This document shows positions 32,556 through 41,398 of a stretch of DNA of 64,000 nucleotides, piece after piece. Each line of letters begins with the position of its first letter. The first letter of the stretch is position 1. This DNA is from Clostridia bacterium (GTDB lineage Bacteria > Bacillota > Clostridia > Christensenellales > QAND01), in contig JAFSIR010000025.1 in the NCBI GenBank assembly GCA_017439715.1, positions 55,382 through 119,381 on the forward strand, in the 5' to 3' direction. Position numbers and translations under genes: made by a program. The notes beneath the pieces are model-generated. The model was given only the letters and a program-made list of their open reading frames with translations. It searched no databases and was not told the DNA's origin.

Positions 32556-33307
32556 AGAGCATGCAGGTGTATTTAACGGTGGCGGCCGGCAAAGAATTGA
32601 TCGCTCAGGCCGTGGCTAAAATGGCAGTGGTGCAGGAGAAGCTGCGCGAAGGCAGCGTGGTAATCTGCGGCGGCACTACAAACAACTACGTGGCCCGTGC
32701 CATTCTGGCTGAGATTGGTGAAACGGTGCCCGCCGAAGCGAACAACCGGATGTTCCGCGGCGTAACGGTGCCCGCCGGTGCTGCTGTGGAGCGGTTTGAA
32801 GGCAATGTGGATATCCTGATCCGCAACGGCGTGTGGGAAAAAGATGTAACGCTCATCGAAGCGGTAGACAGCCTTAAACCCGGCGATGTGATCATCAAAG
32901 GGGGTAACGCGGTTGATCTTGAATCGGGCGATGTAGGCGTGATGATCGGCAACGGCGAGGGAGGCACGGTGATGCAGGTTACCCGCGCAGCCATTGGCCA
33001 CCGCGCGTATGTGATCGCGCCTGTGGGGCTGGAAAAGCGCGTCAGCGCCCCCATCACCGATCTGATGGAGCTTATCAATGATCCCGAAGCACAGGGCCTG
33101 CGCATGGCGCTGCTGCCCGGCAAAGCCTTTACCGAGCTGGAAGCGATCGAAGCGCTGACCGGCGCGTATCCGACGCTGATCGGCGGCGGCGGCGTGCTGG
33201 GCGCCGAGGGCGGGGTATACCTGCTGCTCAGCGGCGAAGAAGAAGAGCTGCAGGCGGCCCGCGAACTGCTCAACAAGGTTAAGGCCGCACCCGCGTTTGA
33301 ACAGTAA
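32552..33307 (+). CDS. Unrecognised conserved-looking protein coupled to the cyclase
   Basis: 251 residues, soluble, no signal peptide. I do not recognise the family. The sequence is ordered and glycine-rich: VTVAAGKELIAQAV at the start, VICGGTTNNYVARAIL at about 37-52, VTVPAGAAVERF at about 71, then GDVIIKGGNAVDL, GVMIGNGEGGTVMQV at about 129-143 and GGGGVLGAEGGVYLLL near the end. The Gly-rich loops suggest nucleotide or cofactor binding. It starts within the cyclase stop codon (ATGA), so both are made together and probably act on one metabolite. Ends before a strong terminator. Confidence 0.65.
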   Translation: MKSMQVYLTVAAGKELIAQAVAKMAVVQEKLREGSVVICGGTTNNYVARAILAEIGETVPAEANNRMFRGVTVPAGAAVERFEGNVDILIRNGVWEKDVTLIEAVDSLKPGDVIIKGGNAVDLESGDVGVMIGNGEGGTVMQVTRAAIGHRAYVIAPVGLEKRVSAPITDLMELINDPEAQGLRMALLPGKAFTELEAIEALTGAYPTLIGGGGVLGAEGGVYLLLSGEEEELQAARELLNKVKAAPAFEQ

Positions 33308-33339
33308 AACATATGCCCCTTGCGGGGGCACAGCCATTA

Positions 33340-33376
33340 AAAAAGGCCGTGTATCATAACGATACACGGCCTTTTT
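33340..33376. terminator. Intrinsic terminator between convergent genes
   Basis: Perfect stem AAAAGGCCGTGTATC/GATACACGGCCTTTT with loop ATAAC and a T run. A smaller hairpin TGCCCC/GGGGCA lies just before at 33314-33330. Confidence 0.9.
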
Positions 33377-33388
33377 TGTTTTGAGTGT

Positions 33389-33763
33389 TTAATCGTTTGC
33401 TTCGATCGCATAGCCGGCGCTCTGCAGGGCTGCCAAAGCACAGGGCAGCTTTTCGGCTTTTATAAACACATAGTCCGTTTGATAGCTCGACACGGCCAAG
33501 ATTTCAACGCCCGCCTGCGCCAGTACAGCTGCAATGGCGGCCAGAATGCCGATCAGCGAAAAATCAAGCACCCCGGCGATCCGAAAACCGCGCCAGCCAT
33601 CTGTGCGGTCCATCGTGTTTTGGGGCACGTTTTCCGTCAGGCAGATCAGCGAACGCTCGTTATCCGTTTTTGCCGTAAAGGAAAACGGGGCATCAAGGTC
33701 AGCCACCGTATAAGACGGTACCGTGCAAACGGAAAACGCGCCCGGCAAGGTCTGTATCACCAT
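33389..33763 (-). CDS. ACT-domain protein
   Basis: 124 residues forming two ACT-like halves, as in COG3603-type small regulators that bind amino acids. The first half has YTVADLDAP and ERSLICLTENVPQN; the second has ALDFS-type LDFSLIGILAAIAAVLAQAGVEI, then SYQTDYVFIKAE. No catalytic domain is attached, so an allosteric or sensing role is inferred. It lies 6 bases after the NUDIX gene on the minus strand. Confidence 0.78.
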   Translation of the reverse strand: MVIQTLPGAFSVCTVPSYTVADLDAPFSFTAKTDNERSLICLTENVPQNTMDRTDGWRGFRIAGVLDFSLIGILAAIAAVLAQAGVEILAVSSYQTDYVFIKAEKLPCALAALQSAGYAIEAND

Positions 33764-33769
33764 AGCCCG

Positions 33770-34231
33770 TTATTCCACGCCGTATAACGAGCAGGGCGTG
33801 TGCCGCCCGTTGTAGGGGATGGACTTAAAGCCGTTTTCGCGGTGCAGGGCACAGCGCACCAGCTTCTTGGTAAGCTCGGGCACATCATCGCGCTCGAGCG
33901 CCTCGTCCACATCCACCCACAGCACTTCGCTGTTTTCATTGTTGTCAGACTGTGCTTCGCCCGACACATAGTCAACGGCAAACGCAATATACCAATCGCG
34001 CATATTAAAGCGAACTCCGATGATCTCTTTAGGCTCGATCACCACATTCACTTCTTCAAGAAACTCGCGTTTTACCGCTTCCTGCGGCGATTCATCGTTT
34101 TTCACGTATCCGCCCGGGATGATCAACCGGCCCTGGCCGCTGCCGTAGGTGTGCCGCCCCAGCAGCACTTTGTTGTCGCGGATCAGCACGCCTGTAACGC
34201 TCTGCCCCCAGTTGTTGTTTTCGGTTTCCAT
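33770..34231 (-). CDS. NUDIX hydrolase with altered Nudix box
   Basis: 153 residues. The Nudix box GGYVKNDESPQEAVK then REFLEEVNV has the catalytic glutamates, but the Gly of the usual EExG is Asn. The family cleaves nucleoside diphosphate linkages; the substrate is unknown. The start is ATG 34231, 7 bases after GGGGG; a longer frame would overlap the preceding lipoprotein stop. It lies in a minus-strand group: lipoprotein, NUDIX, ACT protein. Confidence 0.82.
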   Translation of the reverse strand: METENNNWGQSVTGVLIRDNKVLLGRHTYGSGQGRLIIPGGYVKNDESPQEAVKREFLEEVNVVIEPKEIIGVRFNMRDWYIAFAVDYVSGEAQSDNNENSEVLWVDVDEALERDDVPELTKKLVRCALHRENGFKSIPYNGRHTPCSLYGVE

Positions 34232-34254
34232 TATATATCCCCCTTTATGTGCCA

Positions 34255-35091
34255 TCAGCCTGTGTATGGCAGCATATCAAAATACAGTTCTTCGCTCTGC
34301 CCATCGATGATGATGGTGAACCATTCCGGGTCGCGCTCAAATTGGATGCGGCCTGTTTTGCCGTCCTCAGTGAGGAACAGGGCATAGGTTTGCCCGTCTG
34401 TTTCCGTGATGCACAGCCTGGTACCGCTTGGCAGCACCCCGGCGCCGGACGATAAGACCACCGGCAGTTCCATGATCGTTTCCAGCGGGCGCTCGGCAAG
34501 GTTTTGCTTTGCATCTGCAATCACCCATGGCGAGGCCGGCTCAAAAGAAAACGTTTCCGTTACGCGATAGCTCCGCGTGCCGCTCCAGGTGCCCATTGCG
34601 TCCACAGTGCCGGAAACGGTGATCACTCCGTTTTCAACCCGGGTGATAAAACCCACAGCGCCATCGGAACGGCGAAGGGCCCCATCCACAAACCGGAAAC
34701 AGGAAAACCCATAATCATCGCTGAAATAATCATACGAAATGAGGATGTCCATCAGCCCGTCGGTCGGATCCAGATCGGTGATATATGTGCTGCCGAACTC
34801 GGCCGCCATTTCAACGGCAAAATCCGTTTGCCCATCGTCCGTAACGGTGAGAGTCCACTCCAGATCGTCTGACACTTCGTTGTCCTTGGGATACACGATA
34901 TCGATTGCTTCCGCCGCCCCGTCTCCATCCAGATCCAGTTCAAACGAAGCGCTGCCGCTGAAAACCATCGTTTTGGCTGTTTGATCGGGCGTTGCGGTGG
35001 GCGCAGGCGCAGGCGCTTTGCCGCCGCAGCCGATTGCTCCCAAAACCAATGCCGCGGTGATCGCCAGAACGGCCCATTGTTTTCTGATCAT
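34255..35091 (-). CDS. Lipoprotein of unknown function
   Basis: 278 residues. The lipobox is LGAIGCGG, followed by an Ala/Pro/Thr linker. A Ca-binding-like ELDLDGDGAAEAIDI at about 50, typical of FG-GAP/VCBS-type repeats, is followed by ITDLDPTDGLMDIL and a beta-rich region. I do not recognise a catalytic motif. ATG 35091 is set by GGAGGG upstream; a longer frame to 35199 lacks a site. It could be a surface or secreted binding protein. Confidence 0.7.
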   Translation of the reverse strand: MIRKQWAVLAITAALVLGAIGCGGKAPAPAPTATPDQTAKTMVFSGSASFELDLDGDGAAEAIDIVYPKDNEVSDDLEWTLTVTDDGQTDFAVEMAAEFGSTYITDLDPTDGLMDILISYDYFSDDYGFSCFRFVDGALRRSDGAVGFITRVENGVITVSGTVDAMGTWSGTRSYRVTETFSFEPASPWVIADAKQNLAERPLETIMELPVVLSSGAGVLPSGTRLCITETDGQTYALFLTEDGKTGRIQFERDPEWFTIIIDGQSEELYFDMLPYTG

Positions 35092-35177
35092 GTATTTCCC
35101 TCCAATTATGCCTATTATAACACGATCCGGTAAAATCGGCGCGATTCGCCGTGCCGCCGCAGGATATTTGCCGATGC

Positions 35178-36824
35178 TCAATCCTTGCGGTACAGCCACG
35201 GCGCGCCCTTTGAAACAGAGCCCACCCCGCGGCGATACGCCGTTAACACGCCCGGCGCCTCATGCTTAACGGGCGCCCACGCGGCCCGCCGCCGCGCCAG
35301 TTCCGCCTCGTCCACTTCCAGCTCGATCTCGCATTTGTTCAGGTCAATGCGGATCATGTCGCCGTTCTGCACAAGGGCAATGGGCCCCCCGTCATACGCT
35401 TCGGGGCTCACATGGCCGACACACGGCCCCCGGGTTGCGCCGGAAAAGCGCCCGTCCGTTACCATGGCAACGGAGGTGTGCAGCCCCATGCCCACCAGCA
35501 TGGCTGCCGGGATGCTCATTTCCCGCATCCCCGGGCCGCCCTTGGGCCCTTCATAGCGCACCACCAGCACACAACCAGGCGTTACCCGATTGTCCGACAG
35601 ATGATGCAGCACATCTTCTTCCGAATCAAACACCACCGCCGGCCCGCGGTGCACAAACATGCTTTTTTCCACGCCCGTGCGTTTTACCACGCACCCCTCG
35701 GGCGCAAGGTTGCCGTACAGCACGGAAAAACATCCGTTTTCAAACATCGGCGCTTCATAGGCGTGGATCACATCCCGCCGCGTTGAAACACAGCCTTGCA
35801 CCAGCTCACACAGCGGCGCATTATGATAGGAATACATCGCATCGCTATGCAGCGCCGGCAGAATCTCACGCATCGTGGCGCGCACACCGCCCGCCCGATG
35901 ATAATCGGTCATGTTATATTTGCTGCTGGGTTTGAACGTGGCCACCACCGGCACACGCTGCTGCAGCGCGTCCAGCGCGTTCAGGTCAAGGTCGTCATAC
36001 CCCATCACACCGGCAAAAGCCAGCGCATGGATCACCGCATTGGTGCTGCCACCCGTGGCGCATACATGCATCCACGCGTTTTCAAAGTGCGCCCGTGTTA
36101 CCTGCTCGGAAAAGCGCACACCGGTTTTGGCCAGCGCCACGATCCGCTCGCCAACATCGCGCGCCTGCCGCGTTTTGGCCGCGGCGGCAAAGGGCAGAGT
36201 AGAGGAATCAAACGGGCAAACGCCCAGCGCTTCGCAAAACACGCTCATCGTGTTTGCCGTGCCATACATGGAACACGTGCCGCACGAATAACAGATATTT
36301 TCCTGATACCGGTCAAACGTGTTTTTATCGATCTTACCGCTCGTAAAAGAGCCGATCGCCTCTTTCAAGTCAGGTGTTACACGCACTGTATCGCCGTCTT
36401 CAAAGGGCAGCATGGCGCCCGCAGTTAAAAACAGGGCGGGCTTATCCAGCGCGGCGGCCGCCATCAGCAGGCCAGGCACGATCTTATCGCACGAGCAGAG
36501 GAACACCAGCGCGTCATAGTTGTGCGCCCGCGCCATCCCTTCGGCTGCGCCGGCGATCAGGTCACGCTCGGGCAGCACAAACTGCATGCCCCGCGTTTGC
36601 GCCATCCCATCGCACGGGGCGGGCACGCCAAACTCCGAGGGCATGCCCCCAGCGGCCCACACACCCTCACGCACCGCTTCGCACAATGCGCGCAGCGGCT
36701 TGTGTCCGGGGTTAACATCCGTATAGGCGTTTACAATGCCGATGCTCGGCTTATCCAAATCTTTATTGCGGAACCCGGCGGCGTTCATAAGGCCGGTAAA
36801 ATATGCTTCCTGTGCGCTGCTCAT
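35178..36824 (-). CDS. IlvD/Edd family dehydratase
   Basis: An iron-sulfur dehydratase of 548 residues, acting on dihydroxy acids in branched-chain synthesis (IlvD) or on sugar acids (Edd and relatives). Cluster cysteines are in [18 protein letters not shown] and [14 protein letters not shown], and the C-terminal [16 protein letters not shown] is typical. No other ilv gene is near, and the sequence departs from classic IlvD around the N-terminus, so a sugar-acid role is possible. ATG 36824 is preferred over a longer frame. It diverges from the chromate transporter pair. Confidence 0.85.
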   Translation of the reverse strand: MSSAQEAYFTGLMNAAGFRNKDLDKPSIGIVNAYTDVNPGHKPLRALCEAVREGVWAAGGMPSEFGVPAPCDGMAQTRGMQFVLPERDLIAGAAEGMARAHNYDALVFLCSCDKIVPGLLMAAAALDKPALFLTAGAMLPFEDGDTVRVTPDLKEAIGSFTSGKIDKNTFDRYQENICYSCGTCSMYGTANTMSVFCEALGVCPFDSSTLPFAAAAKTRQARDVGERIVALAKTGVRFSEQVTRAHFENAWMHVCATGGSTNAVIHALAFAGVMGYDDLDLNALDALQQRVPVVATFKPSSKYNMTDYHRAGGVRATMREILPALHSDAMYSYHNAPLCELVQGCVSTRRDVIHAYEAPMFENGCFSVLYGNLAPEGCVVKRTGVEKSMFVHRGPAVVFDSEEDVLHHLSDNRVTPGCVLVVRYEGPKGGPGMREMSIPAAMLVGMGLHTSVAMVTDGRFSGATRGPCVGHVSPEAYDGGPIALVQNGDMIRIDLNKCEIELEVDEAELARRRAAWAPVKHEAPGVLTAYRRGVGSVSKGAPWLYRKD

Positions 36825-36924
36825 GGCGCCCACCTCCTGTTTGCCATCAGTATAGCATAAGAGATTACACATTTACAGAACTCATAAAAAAGAGTATCAT
36901 TACTTCAATAGGAGGTGCTGATAA

Positions 36925-37494
36925 TTGGAAAAGCAGCCAAAACTGCTGGGCAAGCTTTTTATCTCGGTGTTTCTGTTATCCGCGTTCACATTCGGGGGCG
37001 GATATGTGATCGTGCCGTTGATGCGCAAAAAGTTTGTAGAGCAGCTTAAGTGGATTGATGAACAGGAGATGCTGGACCTTGTGGCCATCGGCCAGTCATC
37101 GCCCGGCCCGATCGCGATCAATACCGCTGTGCTGGTGGGCTACCGCATCTGCGGGGTGATCGGTTCTCTTATCGCTGTTTTCGGCGCGATCCTGCCGCCG
37201 TTGATCATCATCACCGTGGTATCTCTCTTCTATGCCGCTTTCCGGGATAACAAGATTGTTTCCCTCGTGATGCACGGCATGCAAATTGGCGTAGCTGCTG
37301 TGATCGGCAGTGTAGTCATCTCCATGGCAAAACAAATATTGAAGAAGAAACGTGTACTGTCCGTGATTATGATGGTTGCAGTGCTCATCGCTTCCGCCGT
37401 TTATAAAGTCAATGTCGGCCTTGTGGTTATCACCTGCGCCCTGATCGGCCTGCTTGACACCATGTTCCGCGCAAGGAGGGAAAAGGCAAAATGA
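36925..37494 (+). CDS. Chromate transporter-family protein, first half
   Basis: 189 residues, about six helices. In many Clostridia the CHR transporter is split in two short proteins encoded side by side. The sequence FTFGGGYVIVPLMRKKF and QSSPGPIAINTAVLVGYRICGVIGS are typical. The TTG start at 36925 is set by GGAGGTG. It overlaps the next half by 4 bases (ATGA). The family exports chromate in some bacteria; in gut-type organisms the true substrate is unknown. Confidence 0.88.
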   Translation: MEKQPKLLGKLFISVFLLSAFTFGGGYVIVPLMRKKFVEQLKWIDEQEMLDLVAIGQSSPGPIAINTAVLVGYRICGVIGSLIAVFGAILPPLIIITVVSLFYAAFRDNKIVSLVMHGMQIGVAAVIGSVVISMAKQILKKKRVLSVIMMVAVLIASAVYKVNVGLVVITCALIGLLDTMFRARREKAK

Positions 37495-38066
37495 TTTTAC
37501 TGCAGCTTTTCTGGGCCTTTTTCCAGGTCGGCCTGTTCAGCATCGGCGGCGGTTACGCTGCGTTGCCGTCCATCCAGCAGCAGGTGGTCAATGTAAACGG
37601 CTGGCTAACGATGGAACAGTTTACCGACGTGATCACCATTTCGGAGATGACGCCCGGCCCTATTGCGATCAACGCTTCCACCTTTGTGGGCACGCAGGTC
37701 GCCGGCCTGCCCGGCTCCATTGTGGCCACCATCGGCTGCATTACCGCGCCGGTAATGATTGTGCTTGTGCTGGCGTACCTGTATTATCGATTCAGGAAGC
37801 TGGCCGCAGTGCAGGGCATTTTGTCCGGCCAGCGCCCGGCCGTTGTGGGCCTGATCGGCGCTGCCGGCCTTTCCATCATTGCCACGGCGCTGTGGAACGG
37901 AACGCTCTTTAATTTCTCCTTTGCAGCGCTCAACCCGGCAGCCATTGTGCTGTTTGCCATTGCGCTGTTTGTGATGATCAGGTGGAAACCAAACCCCATC
38001 ATTGTGCTTGTTGCGTCCGGCATTGTCGGCCTTGCGGTATACGGCCTTTTCCCGGCGCTGCTGTAA
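37491..38066 (+). CDS. Chromate transporter-family protein, second half
   Basis: 191 residues, about six helices, matching the first half in pattern: FFQVGLFSIGGGYAALPSIQQQ and EMTPGPIAINASTFVGTQVAG. It overlaps the first gene by ATGA, so the two products most likely pair as inverted halves of one transporter. A terminator follows. Confidence 0.88.
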   Translation: MILLQLFWAFFQVGLFSIGGGYAALPSIQQQVVNVNGWLTMEQFTDVITISEMTPGPIAINASTFVGTQVAGLPGSIVATIGCITAPVMIVLVLAYLYYRFRKLAAVQGILSGQRPAVVGLIGAAGLSIIATALWNGTLFNFSFAALNPAAIVLFAIALFVMIRWKPNPIIVLVASGIVGLAVYGLFPALL

Positions 38067-38072
38067 AAAACA

Positions 38073-38109
38073 AAAAAGCGCGGAGCGAATTTCGCCCCGC
38101 GTTTTTTTA
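38073..38109. terminator. Intrinsic terminator between convergent genes
   Basis: Stem AAGCGCGGaGCGAA/TTCGCcCCGCGTTT with one mismatch and A/T runs on both sides, between the transporter pair and the XpaC-like gene. Confidence 0.8.
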
Positions 38110-38117
38110 TGCGTTTT

Positions 38118-39227
38118 TTACAGTATCAGCCCGCTTCCGTCTTCTTCGCCGGAAAACCCGTCGCGCGTCATCATCTGTTCAAGCACTTCAATGTCACTGG
38201 CAACATCCATGGCATCGTTGGTGAACAGCGCGTCCAACTGGCGGCGGAAAGTTTCCACCAGCGTGTCCAAAATGGCCTCTATCTTTTCTTTGGCGGCGCT
38301 GATGTTCTCGCCCTCGATGCCCTGCTTTTCAAAATGCGCATAGGAATTGAGCAGCTTGAGCGTGGTGGGCAGGTAATAGTTCATAAATGTGCGCAGCCGC
38401 GGCAGTTTTTGCGGTTCTTCCCGTACCAGGCCGAAAATGCGCGTGGTCAACAGCTCGATCTGCGCGATCTTGGCCGACACTTCAAGGTCGTTGATTCGGT
38501 CGTTGGCGGTGCGGATCTGGTTGAGCAGATCGGCATATTCATCCTCGGCCTTTTTCGGCTCTTCAGGCTGCACCTGCGAGTCCACCTCAGGCTGTGCATC
38601 CAGCTCCAGGAACAGGTTGCCGCTGGCAAGATCGATATACGCCTGATCGCCCAGGTATCCTTTTTCGATCATTTCCTGCAGATCATCACAGCACTGATCG
38701 ATCGATACGCCCGCCATTTCGGCCAGCGTGCGGATCAGGATGGCTTTGCGGCGCCCAATGGTGTATTGATATTTGCGGAAACGCTTTAGCTCTTTTTTCA
38801 TCCGCCGCAGCGCGAAAAAGCAGCTGATGCCGCCCGTTGCAAAAAATAGGGGCATCAAAGTGTTCAGCGCGTCATAACGCAGCGCATCGCCGATCCCGAC
38901 ATACAGGATATACGACAGGTTGTCCGACAGCAGCGCTGCCCCGGCAAACAGCAGCACAAAGCCCAGCACCGTTACAAGGTTCAGCCCGGAATCGGACACC
39001 TTGGGAAAACGCCCGCCGTTGACCTTGTGTTTGGGTTGGCCGGCGACCATGTTTTTCCGCTCGGAAGCATATTTCCGGTAAGCCGGTTCCTGCTCCTGCT
39101 TGCGCGTTTTTTCCTGCTTTTTCAGCTTGCTGATCAGCATGCCCAGGCCGACCGGCCAGAACACAAGCAGCCCGATCGCTACCGGCACCCAGCTGAGCAG
39201 ATTGTTGTTGTCATCCTTATCCATCAT
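38118..39227 (-). CDS. XpaC-like protein (5-bromo-4-chloroindolyl phosphate hydrolysis family)
   Basis: 369 residues. Two membrane regions at about 10-30 and 80-130 (LVTVLGFVLLFAGAAL, then LMPLFFATGGISCFFALRR), then a long helical cytoplasmic part. The YQYTIGRRKAILIRTLAEMAG and LPTTLKLLNSYAHFEKQGIEG segments match the XpaC family, whose function is unclear but is often linked to TelA-type tellurite-resistance proteins. It follows the zinc-ribbon gene at 39294, 66 bases away, on the same strand. Confidence 0.85.
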   Translation of the reverse strand: MMDKDDNNNLLSWVPVAIGLLVFWPVGLGMLISKLKKQEKTRKQEQEPAYRKYASERKNMVAGQPKHKVNGGRFPKVSDSGLNLVTVLGFVLLFAGAALLSDNLSYILYVGIGDALRYDALNTLMPLFFATGGISCFFALRRMKKELKRFRKYQYTIGRRKAILIRTLAEMAGVSIDQCCDDLQEMIEKGYLGDQAYIDLASGNLFLELDAQPEVDSQVQPEEPKKAEDEYADLLNQIRTANDRINDLEVSAKIAQIELLTTRIFGLVREEPQKLPRLRTFMNYYLPTTLKLLNSYAHFEKQGIEGENISAAKEKIEAILDTLVETFRRQLDALFTNDAMDVASDIEVLEQMMTRDGFSGEEDGSGLIL

Positions 39228-39293
39228 GTTTTATGCGCACCTTATATGAAAATTGGGGCGTTCGCGTTTGCGGCCGCCCCGGTCGGTTTTGTT

Positions 39294-39749
39294 TTACAGC
39301 GCTGCGCCGCATTCGCCGCAGAACTTCTGCCCCTGGCCAACGGCCGCCCCGCACCCGGGGCATACGAGTCCTTGCTCAGCCGGCGCTTCTTCAAGCGCAG
39401 GTTCTTCTGCCACGCGCTGTTCCGTTATTTCGGTTTCATTTTTGTTTTCGTCTTTGATCTTCTGGATCTGCTCTTTAATGGAAGCGATCTCTTTCTGTGC
39501 TGCTTCGATCTTCTGGCAAAGCGCTTTCATGTCGGCATCCATCGGAGCACCGGACTGATACTGTTCCCATACAAGCTTGCCCAGCTGGACGATCACATCT
39601 TCGATCTCTTTTTTCTGATCACGAATTTGCCCGTTGAGGCGGCCGATCTCAATGGCATCCGAGGTGCGGTCGGATGCAGTACGCGCAAAATCGCTCACCG
39701 CTTCGCCCGTAGATTTGGCGATCTTGCCGAGCTTATCTAACAATGCCAT
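39294..39749 (-). CDS. Coiled-coil protein with C-terminal zinc ribbon
   Basis: 151 residues. Residues 1-110 are a long amphipathic helix (heptads, GRLNGQIRDQKKEIEDVIVQLG). An acidic linker follows, then a zinc ribbon CPGCGAAVGQGQKFCGECG. The type is common in Clostridia beside XpaC genes. Its role is unknown. The gene heads a two-gene unit from the promoter at 39785-39813. Confidence 0.78.
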   Translation of the reverse strand: MALLDKLGKIAKSTGEAVSDFARTASDRTSDAIEIGRLNGQIRDQKKEIEDVIVQLGKLVWEQYQSGAPMDADMKALCQKIEAAQKEIASIKEQIQKIKDENKNETEITEQRVAEEPALEEAPAEQGLVCPGCGAAVGQGQKFCGECGAAL

Positions 39750-39784
39750 GTTTGTACCCTCCCAAAAGTTTCTTTTGTGATTTC

Positions 39785-39813
39785 AGTATACATGATTTTA
39801 TGTTTATTCGCAA
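39785..39813 (-). promoter_or_regulatory. Promoter of the zinc-ribbon-XpaC unit
   Basis: Minus strand TTGCGA (plus 39808-39813), 17-base spacer, TATACT (plus 39785-39790). The -35 lies inside the last codons of the upstream peptidase gene. Confidence 0.6.
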
Positions 39814-40892
39814 CTTGCGCTGACCACGGTGATCGCTTTGGAACAGGCGTTGAGCGTGTCGCATCCCGTTTCCGTTACCATCACCAGATCCTCGATCCGC
39901 ACGCCGAACTTGCCGGGCAGATAGATCCCCGGCTCAATGGAAAACACCATGCCCGGTTCGGCAACAGCGTCGCTTATTTGGCTCACATCGGGCCATTCAT
40001 GCCCCTGCATACCGATGTTGTGCCCGGTGCGGTGCGTAAAATACGGTCCGTAGCCGAACGAAGTGATATAGTCGCGCACCACGCGGTCGATCTCGCGCAG
40101 CGGCACGCCGGGGCGCACCGCTTCACGCCCCAGCCGGTTGGCTTCCAGCACGATCTCATACACGTTCTTTTGTTCTTCTGTGATCGAATCATAGAAAAAA
40201 GTGCGCGTTACGTCGCTGTAATAGCCGTAAGAGCACTGGCCTGCATCGACAAGCACGGTGTCGCCCCGCTGCAGTTTGCGGTCAGACAGGGTGTGGTGCG
40301 GCTCGGCAGAGCCCGCGCCAAAGCACACCATGGGGTGGCAGTCTCGCCCGGGATCGCCAACGGCCATGAACACCGCTGCCATTTCGCGGCTCAGTTCTTT
40401 TTCCGTCATTCCTTCGCGCAGCAGCCCCGGGATCGCTTCAAAAGCCTTGTCACAGATGGAGGAAGAAAGCCGCATGGCGGCCTGCTCCGCCTCGTCTTTC
40501 ACCATACGCGCCTCATCAACCGAAACGGAACCGATCTTAGGCACAAGATCAGGCCGCTGGTCCATCAGCTCAAGCAAAAATTTGCACGGCCAAAACTTGT
40601 CCACGCCCAGCACGCCCGGGCGTACGCGCGCGGCGATCCCCGCCGTGGCAACATCCGTGTCGCTGTGCACACACACATCATATAGATCACAGGCATCAAA
40701 CGAATACAGGGCGTTAAAAAACAACGTTGCTTTGCCGTTTACCGGCACCAGCAGGCAGAACAGCCGTTCCCCCACATGAGAAAGCGAAGCCCCGCAAAGA
40801 TACAGGATGCTGTTCGGGTCAGACACGATCACGTTCTGCAGCCCATGCGCCGCCAGCCGGGCGCGCACACGATCAAGCCGATTAGCGTACAT
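39804..40892 (-). CDS. M24 family Xaa-Pro peptidase
   Basis: A cytoplasmic two-metal aminopeptidase P or prolidase-type enzyme of about 362 residues. Metal ligands are all present: VLVDAGQ, YYSDVTRTF, THRTGHNIG, FSIEPG and RIEDLV. The N-terminal creatinase-like domain spans 1-120. The start is ATG 40892, 8 bases after AAGGAGG; ATG 40898 lies too close. It diverges from the small acidic gene at 41015. Confidence 0.9.
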   Translation of the reverse strand: MYANRLDRVRARLAAHGLQNVIVSDPNSILYLCGASLSHVGERLFCLLVPVNGKATLFFNALYSFDACDLYDVCVHSDTDVATAGIAARVRPGVLGVDKFWPCKFLLELMDQRPDLVPKIGSVSVDEARMVKDEAEQAAMRLSSSICDKAFEAIPGLLREGMTEKELSREMAAVFMAVGDPGRDCHPMVCFGAGSAEPHHTLSDRKLQRGDTVLVDAGQCSYGYYSDVTRTFFYDSITEEQKNVYEIVLEANRLGREAVRPGVPLREIDRVVRDYITSFGYGPYFTHRTGHNIGMQGHEWPDVSQISDAVAEPGMVFSIEPGIYLPGKFGVRIEDLVMVTETGCDTLNACSKAITVVSASCE

Positions 40893-41014
40893 TTTCATAG
40901 CCTCCTTTTGGATAGTTGCCTAAAGCATACCATATTCTGCGCTGCAATGCCAAAAAATCAACACATATAAAGCAAAGGCCGGCGCACACTAAAAGCAGGA
41001 AAGGAGGTGGACTG

Positions 41015-41143
41015 ATGGACGAGAATATCGCCTCCGGCACGGAATGCACAGGCCTGATCCCCGCCGCCGTGGAGAACGAAGAAGAAGCAAAAGCATATGA
41101 AGAGCTGTACAAGATCCATAAACCCAAACCCAACAAAAAATAA
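41015..41143 (+). CDS. Conserved-looking 42-residue acidic protein
   Basis: A strong site AAAGGAGGTG lies 5 bases before ATG 41015. The product starts MDENIASGTECTGLIPAAVE and ends KIHKPKPNKK: an N-terminal Cys-Thr-Gly-Leu-Ile-Pro element, an acidic helix and a basic tail. Its good site, order and terminator (41193-41236) argue that it is made. I recall similar short Clostridial proteins with a TECTGL element but cannot name a function. Confidence 0.65.
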   Translation: MDENIASGTECTGLIPAAVENEEEAKAYEELYKIHKPKPNKK

Positions 41144-41192
41144 TTCTCAGTCCTGTTTATCGGACAGATGGAAGAATATATTCTAAACAAAG

Positions 41193-41236
41193 GCAAAAAA
41201 GCGGCAGCAAGTGCATAAAAAGCTCCGCTTTTTTGC
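41193..41236 (+). terminator. Intrinsic terminator of the 42-residue gene
   Basis: Stem GCAAAAAAGCGG/CCGCTTTTTTGC around a loop of about 20 bases. It ends the small gene before the ribonucleotide reductase promoter. Confidence 0.75.
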
Positions 41237-41248
41237 ATCAAAATGGCC

Positions 41249-41315
41249 TTGACAAGCCCTACGCACCTCATGATATAGTTAGTACCGGTCAGACATAAAC
41301 CACAATATATCGTGT
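41249..41315 (+). promoter_or_regulatory. Ribonucleotide reductase promoter with probable NrdR boxes
   Basis: TTGACA (41249-41254) with GATATA 17 bases on (41272-41277) is the core promoter. A 16-base site CCACAATATATCGTGT (41300-41315) fits the known NrdR box (acaCwAtATaTwGtgt) at 14 of 16 positions. A weaker copy overlaps the -10 (41268-41283, about 10 of 16). Their centres are 32 bases apart, the usual NrdR spacing of about three turns. Confidence 0.75.
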
Positions 41316-41398
41316 TTATGTGAAAACAGGGCACCGCATGTGCTGTTTTTTACACTCTTTGTTTAAGATATATATAATCCGGAAAGGAATGGGATCGC

